A stretch of 64,000 nucleotides of DNA. It comes from Apteryx mantelli (Eukaryota > Chordata > Aves > Apterygiformes > Apterygidae). The position numbers were made by a program, and so were the translations under genes. Positions 47,201-57,300 of the stretch are shown in pieces. The stretch is taken from the NCBI RefSeq assembly GCF_036417845.1, contig NC_090014.1:372001-436000 (forward strand), read 5' to 3'. Under the pieces are notes generated by a model. That model saw only the letters and a program-made list of their open reading frames with translations. It had not been told where the DNA came from and searched no databases. How positions within the stretch are numbered: the first letter of the stretch is position 1; each line of letters opens with the position of its first letter.

Positions 47201-48932
47201 CTTCCCCCCCTCCAAGGGGACCCAGGCGTCCGGGTGACACCCCCCCCCCCGGGGACCCAGGCGTCCGGGCCCCACCCACCACTGAGGCCGTGCGGGTTCC
47301 CGTCGCTGCCTCCCGGGTCGGGGCCATCAGTGACCTGGGGGGTGACGCGCATCGCCCCTGTCCCCAACCCCGTCCCCAACGTCCCCCCGGCGTCCCCAAC
47401 CCTGTCCCATCATCCTCAGTGTCCCCAACCCTGTCCCCAACGTGCCCCCAGCGTCCCCAACCCCGTCCCATCACCCCCAGTGTCCCCAACCCCGTCCCCA
47501 GTGTCCCCCCTGGTGTCCCCAACGTCCCCAATGTCCCGATGGTGTCCCCAACCCCATCCCCAACGCCCCCACAGCGCATGGGGACGTCACCATGTCCCTG
47601 TGTCCTCGTCCCCATGTTGTGTCCCCCCCCCCATGTCATCGTGTCCCTTAGCGTCCCCAGTTGCATTTCCCCATCCCTGGTGTCCCCCAATGTCCCGCTG
47701 TCCCCATCCCTGTGTTCCCCCGTGTCCCTGATGTCCCCATCCCTGTGTCCCCATGTTCCCTGGTATCCACAGTCCCATGTCCTCATCCCCGTGTCCTTCT
47801 GCCCCCATCCCTGTGCCCCCATGTCCCTCATGTCCCCGTCCCTGTGTCCTCCATGTCCCCCATCCCCATGTCCCCCCTGTCCCCATGTCCTCCATGTCCC
47901 CCATCCCCATGTCCCCCCTGTACCCATGTCCTCCATGTCCCCATGTCCCCATCCCTGTGTCCTCCATGTCCCCCATCCCCATGTCTTCCCATCCTCATGT
48001 TCTCCCTGTCCTCCCTGTCCCTCATGTCCCCCATCCCCATGTCCCCCCTGTACCCATGTCCTCCATGTCCCCATGTCCCCATCCCTGTGTCTTCCATGTC
48101 CCCCATCCCCATGTCTTCCCATCCTCATGTTCTGCCTGTCCTCCCTGTCCCTCATGTCACCATCCCCATGTCTCCCTGTCCTCCATGTCCCCGTCCCTGT
48201 GTCCTCCATGTCCCCCATCCCCGTGTCTTCCCATCCTCCGTGTCCTCCATGTCCCCGTGTCCCCATCCCCATGTCCCCCCGTCTCCGTGTCCTCCATGTC
48301 CCTGTGTCCCCGTCCCCATGTCCCCGTCTCCGTGTCCTCTGTGTCCCCGTGTGCCCGTCCCCACGTCCCCGTCTCCGTGTCCTCTGTGTCCCCGTGTGCC
48401 CGTCCCCACGTCCCTGTCCCCAGTGCCCCCCCGTCACCCCCGCGTCACCTTGCGCCGGGGCAGCAGGAGGCAGAGCAGCCCGTGCGAGGCCACCCAGGCG
48501 AGGACGAGGCCCACGGCCGGGGGGGACGGCAGGGCCGGGGGGGGCCCCGTCCCCGTCCCTGTCCCTGTCCCCGTCCCGCACGTCCCCACCAGCTGCACCA
48601 GCGCCAGCGGCAGCAGCAGCGTCAGCGCCCCGGCGCCTGCGGGGGGGGGCCCAGGCGTCCGGGAGGGGCCCAGGCGTCCGGGGGGGGGGGGGGAACCACA
48701 TCCCCCCTCCCCCCCTCCAAACCCTGCTACCACCCCACCCAGGGACCCGGTAGGATGACAGGGGCCCAGGCGTCCGGGAGGGACCCCCCCCCCCTCCCTC
48801 AAGGGGGTCCAGGCGTCCGGGCCCTGCCCCTCCCCCCCCCCACCCACTCCCAGGGGGCCCAGGCGTCCGGCCCCCCCCCCCCTTACCCCAGGCCCCCCCG
48901 AAGTCGAGCTCGGCGGCTCCTCGCGGCTCCAT
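38281..48932 (-). CDS. TM7SF2: Delta(14)-sterol reductase TM7SF2
   Basis: TM7SF2 is an ER multi-span enzyme that reduces the C14-15 double bond in cholesterol synthesis. Nine coding exons: 48932-48887, 48636-48449, about 45935-45699, 43350-43247, 41239-41120, 40845-40692, 39849-39768, 39514-39392, 38441-38281. Recognisable pieces are [116 protein letters not shown] and the end [15 protein letters not shown]. The usual YPINGFQ region is very divergent in exon 3 ([20 protein letters not shown]), and a one-base slip in a G-run is needed there; another lies in a C-run before DPRVAG. Mammalian WWGMVRHPNYLGDL reads [14 protein letters not shown], so a histidine/asparagine pair is changed. The introns hold about 9 kb of minisatellite. 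Confidence 0.93.
38455..39395. repeat. CCCAGGCGTCCGG minisatellite in TM7SF2 intron 8
   Basis: About 25 units of about 30-40 bp of the form GGACCCAGGTGTCCGGGAC, separated by TGTGGGGCCAGAG or TTTTGGGTGGGGAAG. The intron is almost wholly this array. Confidence 0.92.
40060..40691. repeat. Array copying the TM7SF2 exon 6 donor edge
   Basis: Four extra copies of the last about 30 bases of exon 6 with its donor (plus-strand GTACCGTAGAGCAGGACGAG) lie near 40587, 40474, 40371 and, more diverged, 40076; the real edge is at 40692. Spacing is 103-113 bp for the nearest three. Linkers are GTTACCCC/GTTACTCC repeats. Three copies keep a full GTAC donor. Confidence 0.92.
41265..42260. repeat. GAGTAAC-type repeats in TM7SF2 intron 4
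   Basis: Three units of about 127 bp (marker GGGTGATGGGCAGC at about 41283, 41411 and 41537), followed by looser GGGGAGTAACA repeats up to 42260. The units do not contain the adjacent exon edge. Confidence 0.88.
42290..43200. repeat. GTTACCCC repeats, TM7SF2 intron 4 continued
   Basis: C-rich units such as TGTTACCCCCATTACCCCTG and CCCCCGTGTCCCCCGCCC in irregular alternation up to exon 4. They resemble the complement of the preceding GGGGAGTAAC array, so the two halves of the intron are roughly inverted relative to each other. Confidence 0.88.
43343..44850. repeat. About 78 bp array copying the TM7SF2 exon 4 acceptor
   Basis: About eighteen copies of a 75-100 bp unit. Each includes, on the minus strand, the acceptor and first bases of exon 4 (GTCGCGGCAG followed by GGGGCGCCGTG). 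Good copies start near 43431, 43507, 43693, 43886, 44047, 44127, 44207, 44278, 44356, 44515, 44610, 44660, 44738 and 44810; the true acceptor edge is at 43350. Linkers read CACGCTGCCCCACGGCACCC on the plus strand. Confidence 0.93.
44850..45690. repeat. About 48 bp array in TM7SF2 intron 3
   Basis: Units such as CCCCATGGCCACCCCATAGC and ACCCAAGGCCACCCCACAGC continue the repeat tract up to exon 3. Long minus-strand glycine/tryptophan open frames here are repeat artefacts. Confidence 0.9.
45945..47290. repeat. CCCAGGCGTCCGG array with CA tracts, TM7SF2 intron 2
   Basis: About 35 copies of GGGACCCAGGCGTCCGGGGG spaced by long C-runs and (CA)n tracts such as CACACACACACACC. It shares its core with arrays in intron 8, TMEM262 and VPS51. 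Confidence 0.92.
47340..48430. repeat. CCATGTCCCC-type repeats, TM7SF2 intron 2
   Basis: Two sub-arrays: GTCCCCAACCCCGTCCCC up to about 47570, then TCCATGTCCCCCATCCCCAT with TGTCCTC variants to 48430. Open frames on both strands across it are low-complexity artefacts. Confidence 0.9.
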
Positions 48933-49330
48933 CGGCCCCGACCTGCGACGGGGCCGCGGGTCAGGGGGGGGCCGCAGCCGGGAGGGACCCAGGCGTCCGG
49001 GCCCCTCCCCCCCTCCCCCCCCCTCGAGGGACCCAGGCGTCCGGGCTCCCCCCCCCTCCCCGGGCCGCCTTCACCTGCCGCTCGGCTCCCCCAAGCCCCT
49101 CCCCTCGGGGGCGTGGTCTGAGCTAGACCCGCCCTCAGCATAGCCACGCCCTTCAGCTGCGCACTCCCCCCCTCTCCCCAGGGCGCGGCCACGTGACCCG
49201 CTGGGCGCCGCCCCATTGGCCGCTCAGCCCGGCGGGCCTGGCTGAGGGATGAGGTCACCTCGGCGCGCGCTGATTGGCTGCGGCGCGCCGCGGGGCCCCG
49301 CCCCTGCTTAAAGGGACAGGAGCCCTGATT
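48933..49330 (-). promoter_or_regulatory. TM7SF2: TM7SF2 promoter
   Basis: Unique GC-rich segment upstream of the start codon with CCAAT/ATTGG boxes (about 49213 and 49271), GC boxes (GGGGCGTGG) and an E-box in GGCCACGTGACCC near 49190. A canonical sterol response element was not recognised by eye. Confidence 0.5.
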
Positions 49331-49339
49331 GGGGGGGGG

Positions 49340-49990
49340 GCAACACGTTTCGGACACGCGTGACCCTGACATGCTTCAGACACATATGTGGCCACAACAT
49401 GCTTCATGCAGGGCTGACACGCTACAGACACGTGTGACCCCAACATGTCTTGCGCAGGGACCTGACACGCTTCGGCCACGTGTGTGACCCCACAAGGCTC
49501 CAGCGATGTGACACCAACACGCCTCGTACAGGGGCCTGACACGCCTTGGACGCGTGTGTGTGACCCCGACACGCTTCAGACATGTGAGTCTGCCCCTACA
49601 CGCCTCACACAGCCCGGACCCGCTTTGGACACGCGTGACCCCCCAACCCCACACACGTGCCAGTGCCACCCTGCACACGTGTGTGAGGCTACACGTCACC
49701 CTGCCAGGCTGCCTTGCCCGCGACCCGTGACCGCCCGCACACGCGTGTGCTGCCCCGACATGCCTCACCCCATCCCATGACCACCCGCACACGCATGTGG
49801 TGCCCCGACACACCTCGCCCCATCCCATGACCGCCCGCACACGCGTGTGGCACCCCGACACACCTCGCCCCATCCCATGACCGCCCGCACACGCGTGTGG
49901 CACCCCGACACGCCTCGCCCCATCCCATGACCGCCCGCACACGCGTGTGGCACCCCAACACGCCTCGCCTGCAGCCATCACACACGCGGC
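49340..49990. repeat. Repeats between TM7SF2 and CDCA5
   Basis: Degenerate units with GACACGCTTCGGACACGTGT-like sequence, then four regular units of about 50 bp (CATCCCATGACCGCCCGCAC, ACGCGTGTGGCACCCCGACA) from 49730 to 49975. It contains many ACGCGTGT steps and no convincing gene. Confidence 0.88.
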
Positions 49991-50006
49991 TGTGGCGAAA
50001 AACACG

Positions 50007-50012
50007 TTTAAT
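50007..50012 (-). terminator. CDCA5: CDCA5 poly(A) signal
   Basis: ATTAAA on the minus strand about 175 bases past the CDCA5 stop; no AATAAA is nearer. Confidence 0.6.
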
Positions 50013-50186
50013 GGCAATAAAAGATCCCGCGAACGGGTGTCGCACGAGGGGCCTCGCACCGGGGGGGGGGGGTCCGTCCTCGTGCAGGGGGGTCCGTCCT
50101 CGTGCAGGGGTGTCTGTCCTCACGGGGGGGTGTCTGTCCTCACGGGGGGGGGGTGTCGTCCTCACGGGGGGGTCGGTCGTGTCCCG

Positions 50187-53100
50187 TCACTCCACCACGA
50201 GGTCGAAGCGCTCGGCCTCCTCGAACTGGGCGTTCATGCGGGCGGCCCAGGCCTCCAGCTCCCCTTGCTGGGGACGCGGGGACACGCGCGGGTCAGGGGG
50301 GCGACAGAGGGGACGCGGGGGGACACAGGGGGCACATGGACGTGGGGGTACGTGGGGGGACAGAGGGGAAGCAGGGACACGGGACATGGGGGGAAACAGA
50401 GGGTGACATAGAGGGACGTGGGGACACAGAGGGGACGTGGGGACGCGGAGGGACATGGGGACACATGGGAGGGACCTGGGGACACAGGAACTGGGGACAC
50501 GGAGGGGGACACAGGAGGGACACGGAGGTGAAGTGAGGACACAGAGGGGGACATGGGGACACAGGGACACGGAGGGGGACACAGAAGGGACATGGGGACA
50601 CAGAGGGGAACATGGGGACTTGGGGGGGACACGGGAATTGGGGGCACAGAGGGGGACGCAGGAGGGACACGGGGACACGGAAGTGAAGTGAGGACACAGA
50701 GGGGGACATGGAGAGACACAGGGACATGGAGGGGACACAGGGACATGGGGACACAGAGGGGAACATGGGGACTTGGGGACATGGGGGAATTGGCACAGAG
50801 GGGGACGCAGGAGGGACATGGGGACATGGAGGTAAACTGGGGACACAGAGGGGAGTCAGGGACACGGAGGGGGACACAGGAGGGACTGGGGGACACAGGG
50901 ACACGGAGGGGACATGGGAACACAGAGGGGAACAGGGGGACACATGGGGGACACGGGAGGGACACGGGGGGAAATTGGGGGCACAGAGGGGGACGCAGGA
51001 GGGACATGGGGACACGGAAGTGAAGTGGGGACACAGAGGGGACATGGGGACACAGAGGGGAGTCGGGGACACGGGATATAGGGGGACACAGAGGGGACAC
51101 AGGGACACGGAGGGGACCCGGCGGGGCCGCGCGTCACTCACGTCGATGGGAGCCACCTTCCTCTTCCTCCTGCGCTCGGGGCCGAGGCCGATGCCGGGCA
51201 GGTCGGTGGCGACGGCGGTGGCAGGGACGGTGGCGGGGACGGGGACGGGGGACAGGGGGGGACAGGGGGGGCCGGGGGGCCGCGGCGAGGCCAGCGCCCG
51301 CCCCAGCGGCGTCGAGGCCTCCAGGCGGCTGTAGGAGCGCCGGACGCGGGGCGCCACCGGCGGGGGGGACGGCGGGGGACGGCGGGGGGACGCGGGCGGG
51401 GACGGCGGGGGACAGCGGGGGGACAGCGGGGGCCGGGGGGCCGCGGGGGGGCGGCGGGGGGACGCGGGGACGGCGGCCGCGGGGACGTTCTCCTTCTGGC
51501 CGCGGAGCTGCGCGGAGGGGGAAGCGTCAGCGCGGGGACGTCCCCGGCCTCGTCCCCAACCCCCGCGGCGACGTCCCCAACCCCGCGGGGACGTCCCTGC
51601 CCATGTCCCCAACCCTATGGAGATGTTCCCAACCCCGTGGAGACGTCCCTGTCCCCATCCCCAACCCTGTTGAGATGTCCCTAACCCCACGGGGATGTCC
51701 CTGCCCCTGTCCCAACCCCGTGGAGATGTCCCCAACCGTGGAGACGTCCCTGTCCCCGTCCCTGACCCCGTGGAGATGTCCCCAACCGTGGAGACGTCCC
51801 TGTCCTCGTCCCCAACCCCGTGGAGATGTCCCCAACCCCGCGGGGACGTCCCTGTCCTTGTCCCCAACCCCATGGGGACGTCCCTGGCCCCGTGGGACAT
51901 CCTCGTCCCTGTCCCCAACTCCATCACGATGTCCCCAACCCTTGTCCCCAGCCCCACGGGGACCTCCCTGCCCCTGTCCCTGTCCCCAACCCCATGGAGA
52001 TGTCCCCAACCCCTGACTCCATGGGAATGTCCCCAACCCTGCCGGGACGCCCCTGTCCCCAGCCCCACGGGGACGTCCCTGTGTCCGCACCCCATCGGGA
52101 CGTCCCCGGCCCCTGATGCCCAACCCCACGGGGACGTCCCTGTCCATGTCCCCAACCCTGTGGAGATGTCCCTAACCCCACGGGGATGTCCCTGTCCTGG
52201 TCCCCAACCCGGAGGAGACGTCCCCAACCCTGTGGAGATGTCCCCAGCCCCGTGGAGACATCCCTGCCCATGTCCCTAACCCTATGGAGATGTCCCCAGC
52301 CCCGCGGGGACGTCCCTGTCCTCGTTCCCAATCCCGTGGAGATATTTCCAACCCTCTGGGGACGTCCCTGCCCCTATCCCAACCCCATAGAGATGTCCCT
52401 GTCCCCAACCCCTATGGAGACGTTCCCAACCCCACGGGGGCATCCCTGTCCCCGTCCCCAACCCCGTGGAGATGTCCCCAACCCCAGGGGGACGTCCCCG
52501 TCCCTGGACTTACCCGGAGGCTGCGCCGCGAGGCCTCGGGTCGGTCACACGCCTGCGGGGGGGGGGGGGGAGGGGGGTTGTCAGCGGGGGAGGGGCCCGG
52601 ACGCCTGGGTCCCCTGGGGGGGGGGGAGGGGACACCTGGGGCGTGTCCCTGCCCCGCGTGCTCCATGTCCCCGCGTGTCGTGGCACGTCCCTGCGTGTTC
52701 CATGTCCCCACGGGTCGTGGCACGTCCTTGCGTGTCGTGGCATGTTCCCATGCACGTCACGTTCCCGTGTCATCGCGTGTTGTGGCGCGTCCCCCCGCGG
52801 CCCCACGTGTCGCACTGTGTCCCCCCCACATGTCCCCGTGTGTCTCTGCTGTGTCCCTGCCATGTCCCTGCGTGTCCCCACGTGTTCCCGTGTCCCTGCC
52901 ATGTTTCCATGTCCCTGCCGTGTCCCCACATGTTCCTGTGTCCCCACATGTTCCTGTGTCCCTGCCGTGTCCTTGCCGTGTTCCCATGTGTTCCCGGGTC
53001 CCTGCCGTGTCCCTGCCGTGTCCCCGCTCACCGGGCTGCTGAGCGCCGTCCTCCGGGCAGGGGCCGAGCCGGAGCTGCGCCGGGCTGGGGGGGCGCCGTG

Positions 53101-54078
53101 AGGGGGGGCTGTGACCCCCAGCTGCCCCCCGGGACCCCCAAATACCCCCCCGGGACCCCCAGCTGCCCCCCGGGACCCCCAAATACTCCCCCCGGACCCC
53201 CGACTGCTCCTCACTGCCCCCCAGACCCCTCCACTGCCCCATAGGGACCCCCCAGAACCCCCAAGCACCCCCCAACTACCCTTATTGCCCCATAGGGCCC
53301 TCTGCCAGCACCCTCAGAGCCCCCCCCACCCCACGGACCCTCCCGGAGCCCCCCAACTGCCCCATAGGGACCCCCAACACCCCCCTGCCCCATTGACACC
53401 CCCCCAGCTCCCCCACAGGGACCTCAACACCCCCCTGCCCCTTAGAGACCCCCCCAGTTCCCCCATAGGGACCCCCAACACCCCCCCGCCCCATTGAGAC
53501 CCCTCCAGTTCCCCCATAGGGACCCCCAACACCCCCCCACCCCATTGAGACCCCCCCCAGTTCCCCCATAGGGACCCCCAACACCTCCCCTCCCCTAGAG
53601 ACCCCCCCAGTTCCCCCATAGGGACCCCAACACCCCCCCGCCCCATTGAGACCCCCCCAGTTCCCCCATAGGGACCCCCAACATCCCCCCGCCCCATTGA
53701 GACCCCTCCAGTTCCCCCATAGGGACCCCCAACACCCCCCCTCCCCTAGAGACCCCTCCAGTTCCCCCATAGGGACCCCCAACACCCCCCCGCCCCATTG
53801 AGACCCCCCCAGTTCCCCCATAGGGACCCCAACACCCCCCCCGCCCCATTGAGACCCCCCCAGTTCCCCCATAGGGACCCCCAACACCCCCCCCCGCCCC
53901 CTAGGGGCGCTCCGGACCGCCCCCCCGATGCCCCGCCCCCCGCCCCTAGTGCTCGCCTCCCGGACCCCCCAACTCCCCCCCGGTTCCCCACCACCACCCC
54001 TGGGTGCCCCCCGGGTCCCCCCTCACCCCCCGGGGCCGCCGTGGCCGCCCGGGGCCGCGCGGCGCCACTCGCCGCCAT
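50187..54078 (-). CDS. CDCA5: Sororin, cohesin-protecting protein
   Basis: Sororin holds sister chromatids together by opposing WAPL on PDS5-bound cohesin. Five exons: 54078-54027, 53084-53032, 52552-52514, 51507-51142, 50267-50187, with GT/AG edges and phases that sum to 196 codons plus stop (human 252). Visible landmarks are a basic serine-rich amino end (ARRSSGSAPARR, RRSLRLRGQ), a KEN degradation box at residues 53-55, a proline-rich middle, the PDS5-binding-type RRSYSRLE, a basic patch ERRRKRKVAP, and the carboxyl-terminal sororin motif LEAWAARMNAQFEEAERFDL then VVE. The FGF motif present in mammalian sororin is not found; the only phenylalanines are in the last exon. The frame is clean, in contrast to neighbouring genes. 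Head to head with ZFPL1. Confidence 0.93.
50290..51120. repeat. GGGGACACAGAGG repeats in CDCA5 intron 4
   Basis: Purine-rich irregular units, GGGGACACAGAGGGGACATG and GGAGGGACACGG, fill the intron between the last two exons. The complementary strand is C-rich. Confidence 0.9.
51540..52495. repeat. About 42 bp array in CDCA5 intron 3
   Basis: Units alternate GTGGAGATGTCCCCAACCCC with GCGGGGACGTCCCTGTCC. About 22 units fill the intron. Confidence 0.92.
52620..53020. repeat. TGTCCCTGCCGTG repeats in CDCA5 intron 2
   Basis: Short irregular units such as CGTGTCCCTGCCATGTCCC and CGTGTCGTGGCACGTCC. One copy of CCCGGACGCCTGGG stands near 52588. Confidence 0.85.
53110..53905. repeat. About 55 bp array in CDCA5 intron 1
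   Basis: About a dozen units of the form CCCCAGTTCCCCCATAGGGA followed by CCCCCAACACCCCCCCGCCC and CATTGAGACC. Nearly identical copies between 53440 and 53890 suggest recent expansion. Confidence 0.93.
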
Positions 54079-54391
54079 CGCCCGGTTCGAATCGCCCGCT
54101 CGGGCGGAAGTGGCGTCACGCGGCGGAAGCGCGGGGCGGGCCGCGCGCCAACGCGCCGGGCGGGAGCGGCGCCATCTTAGGTGTGGCGGAAGGGGTCCGG
54201 GGGAATGAGGAGGGGAGCTTCCGGTAGGGCAGTAGCGGAAGTGACGGTATCTCAGGGCGACGGACCCGGAAGAGCCGTGCCAGCGGGGCAGCGCGTCTCC
54301 ATAGGAACCCGTGAGCGCTCGCGGGACCCCCCCGGACGCCGGGGCCCCCCTCGGGGCCCCCTCGGACGCCTGGGTCCCCGGCGGCGGCGCC
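54079..54391. promoter_or_regulatory. Shared CDCA5/ZFPL1 bidirectional promoter
   Basis: Only 313 bases separate the two start codons. The segment contains an ETS-like GCGGAAGTGGCGTCACG near 54105, a CCATCTTAG YY1-like site near 54173, and TTCGAA at 54086-54091, a variant of the CHR element used by cell-cycle genes, close to CDCA5. Factor use is inferred. Confidence 0.55.
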
Positions 54392-57300
54392 ATGGGGCTC
54401 TGCAAGTGCCCCAAGCGGAAGGTCACCAATCTCTTCTGCTTCGAGCACCGGGTGAACGTCTGCGAGAGCTGCCTCGTCGCCAACCACCACAAGGTGCCGC
54501 GGCGGAGGGGAGGGGAAGAGGGGGGGGGTCTCGGGGTGCCCCCCCGCGGGTCTCGGGGTGCCCCGGACGCCCCCCCCCGACGCCGCCTGTTCTCCCCCCC
54601 CTCCGCTTCCCAGTGCATCGTCCAGTCCTACCTGCAGTGGCTGCAGGACAGCGACTACAACCCCAACTGCCGCCTCTGCGGGACCCTGCTGGCCGCCCGC
54701 GACACCGTGCGCCTCGTCTGCTACGGTGCGCCTCGAGACCGCCGGGCGGGGGGGTGCGGGGGGGGCCTCGAGACCGCCGGGCGGGGGGGTGCGGGGGGGC
54801 CTCGAGACCGCCGGGTGGGGGGGGTGCGGGGGGGCCTCGAGACCGCCGGGCGGGTGGGGTGCGGGGGAGCCTCGAGACCGCCGGGCAGGGGGGCGCGGGG
54901 GGGCCTCGAGACTGCCATAAGAGGGGGCCTTGACACTGCCATCCAGTGGGGTGCGGGGGGGCCTTGACACTGCCGTCTGGGGACACGAGGGGCCCCGAAA
55001 CTGCCCTCCTGGGGTCAGGGGAGCCCTGACACCACCCTCCTGGGGCACAGGGGGCCCCGACACAACTTTTCAGGGCTTGTGGGGGATCCCAAAACTGCCA
55101 TCCTGGGAGTGGGAGCACTGAAACCACTCCCTGGGGTGTGGGGGACCCTTTGGGGGGGGGCAGAGAGCCTTGAAACCGCCTTGTAGGGGAGCAGGGGATC
55201 TTGAAACTGCTCCTCGGGGGAAAAAGGGAAACAAAACCTGCTGTTTGCAGCGAGGGGAGCCCTGAAACTGCCCACCAGGGGGATGGGGGACCCCAAAACT
55301 GCTCTCCGGAGCAACAGGGGGCCCCAAAACTGCCATCTAGGGAGCAGGAAGATCCCAAAACTGCCCTCCAGGAGGACAGGGGATCCCAAAAACAGTCCTG
55401 TGGGGGGTGGGGGACCTTGAAACCAACGGGGTCCCCACAAAAGAGGACTTTTGGGGGGAAGGGGACTTGAAAACCGTCATTTGGGGAGATGGGGGCCCTG
55501 GAACTGCTTGTTGGAGGGAAGGAGACCCCCAAAACCACCTTTTCCGGGATTAAGAGGCCCCGAAAACTCTCTTTACAGGGTGGGGAAGCCTCAAAACTGA
55601 CACTCGGGGGAAAGAGAAGCCCTGAAACCACCTTTTAGGGGAAGGGGGGGCCTTGAAACTGTTCTTTTAGCAGATGGGGGACCCTGAAACTGTTTTTTAA
55701 GGGACAGGGGGAGCTTGAAACTGCCCTTCAGGGGGGTGGGGACCCCCAAAACAGGCTTTTTTGGGGTTTCTGGGGGTCGGGGGGGTTGTGCGTGGTTCGG
55801 GGGGGTTGAGGGGGTCCCCGGGTGCCTGGTGACGCCCCCCTCCCCGTCCCTGTCCCCCCCCCAGACCTGTTCCACTGGTCGTGCCTGGCGGCGCGGGCCC
55901 GGGCGCTGCCCCCCCGCACGGCGCCCGCCGGCTACCGCTGCCCCAGCTGCGGGGGGCCCCTCTTCCCCCCCCCGAACCTGGAGGGCCCCGTGGCCGCCGC
56001 CCTGCGCGCCCGCCTCGCCGCCGCCCCCTGGGCCCGCCCCGGCCTCGGCCTGCCCCTGGTGAGTGACCCCCCCCCCCCGCGACACCCCCTGGTGCCCCCC
56101 AACTGCCCCCCGGTGCCCCCAATCTCCCCCTGCTATTGCCGGTCCTGGAGGGGGGGGGGTCCCCAAGGTCCTGGGTTTGGGCTGCCCCTATTGAGACCCC
56201 TGACCCCCCCCCCATCACCCCTGGGGGCCCCTGACACCCCCCCCCATCAGCTCTGGGGGCCCCAACCCCCCCCCCAGGGCCCCCCAATCACCCCTTGGGT
56301 CCCCTGACCCCCCCCCAGGACCCCCCAGCACCTATGGGTGCCCCTGACCCCCCCTGATCACCCCTGGGGGTCCCAAACCCCCCCCCCCAGGGCCCCTCAA
56401 TCACCTCTGGGGGCCCCCGACCCCCCCCTGACCCCCCCCCCAGATCGAGGAGGCCGAGGCGGCGCCGGAGCTGGAGCCGGAGCCGGAGCCAGAAGCGGGC
56501 TGCCGACACCTGGGGCAGCTTCGGGGGTGAGTGTTGGGGGGGGGGGGCAGGACCCTGGGACCCCCCCACCCCACCCCACCCCCAGGGGGGACCCGCCCGG
56601 ACGCCTGGGCCCTCCCTGACCCCCCCCGGTGTCTCCGCAGCCCCCCCAGCTGCCGCCGAGGCCCCCCCGAGCCCCCCGGGCCGCCCACGCCGTCGTCCAC
56701 GTGGGCACCGAGACCCTCGTGCTGCACGGTGAGCCGGGACCCCCGGAACGGGGCTGGGGACCCCCAAAAGGGGGATAGGGACCCCCGGAATGGGGCTGGG
56801 GACCCCTGAAAGGGGGTGGGGACCCCCGGAATGAGGCTGGGGACCCCAAAAGGGGGATAGGGACCCCGGAACGGGCTGGGGACCCCCAAAAGAGGGATAG
56901 GGACCCCCAAAATGACAATAGGGACCTCCAGAATGGGGCTGGGGACCCCTGAAATGGGGGTGGGGACCCCCAAAAGGGGATAGGGACCCCCAAAATAGGG
57001 ATAGAGACCCCCGAAATGGAGCTGGGGACCTCAGAACAGGGATAGGGACCCCCGGAACAGGGCTGGGGCCCCCTGAAATGGGGGTAGGGACCCCCGGAAG
57101 GGGGCTGGGGACCCCCAAAATGGGCATAGGAACCCCCAGAATGGGGCTGGGGACCCCTGAAACAGGAGTAGGGACCCCGAAATGGGCCTGGGGGACCCCC
57201 CAAAATGGGCCTGGGACCCCCAAAATGACAATAGGGACCCCAGAAGGGGGCTGGGGACCCCCAAAATGGGAATGGGGACCCAAAAAGGGTTAGAAAACCC

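Noticed and set aside
47193-48932. 579-codon minus-strand frame rich in glycine, threonine and histidine
   Set aside because: Only its two ends include true TM7SF2 exons; the rest is CCATGTCCCC repeat.
50293-52227. 644-codon minus-strand frame
   Set aside because: It covers CDCA5 exon 4 but runs through repeat arrays on both sides; the spliced sororin model explains the conserved part.
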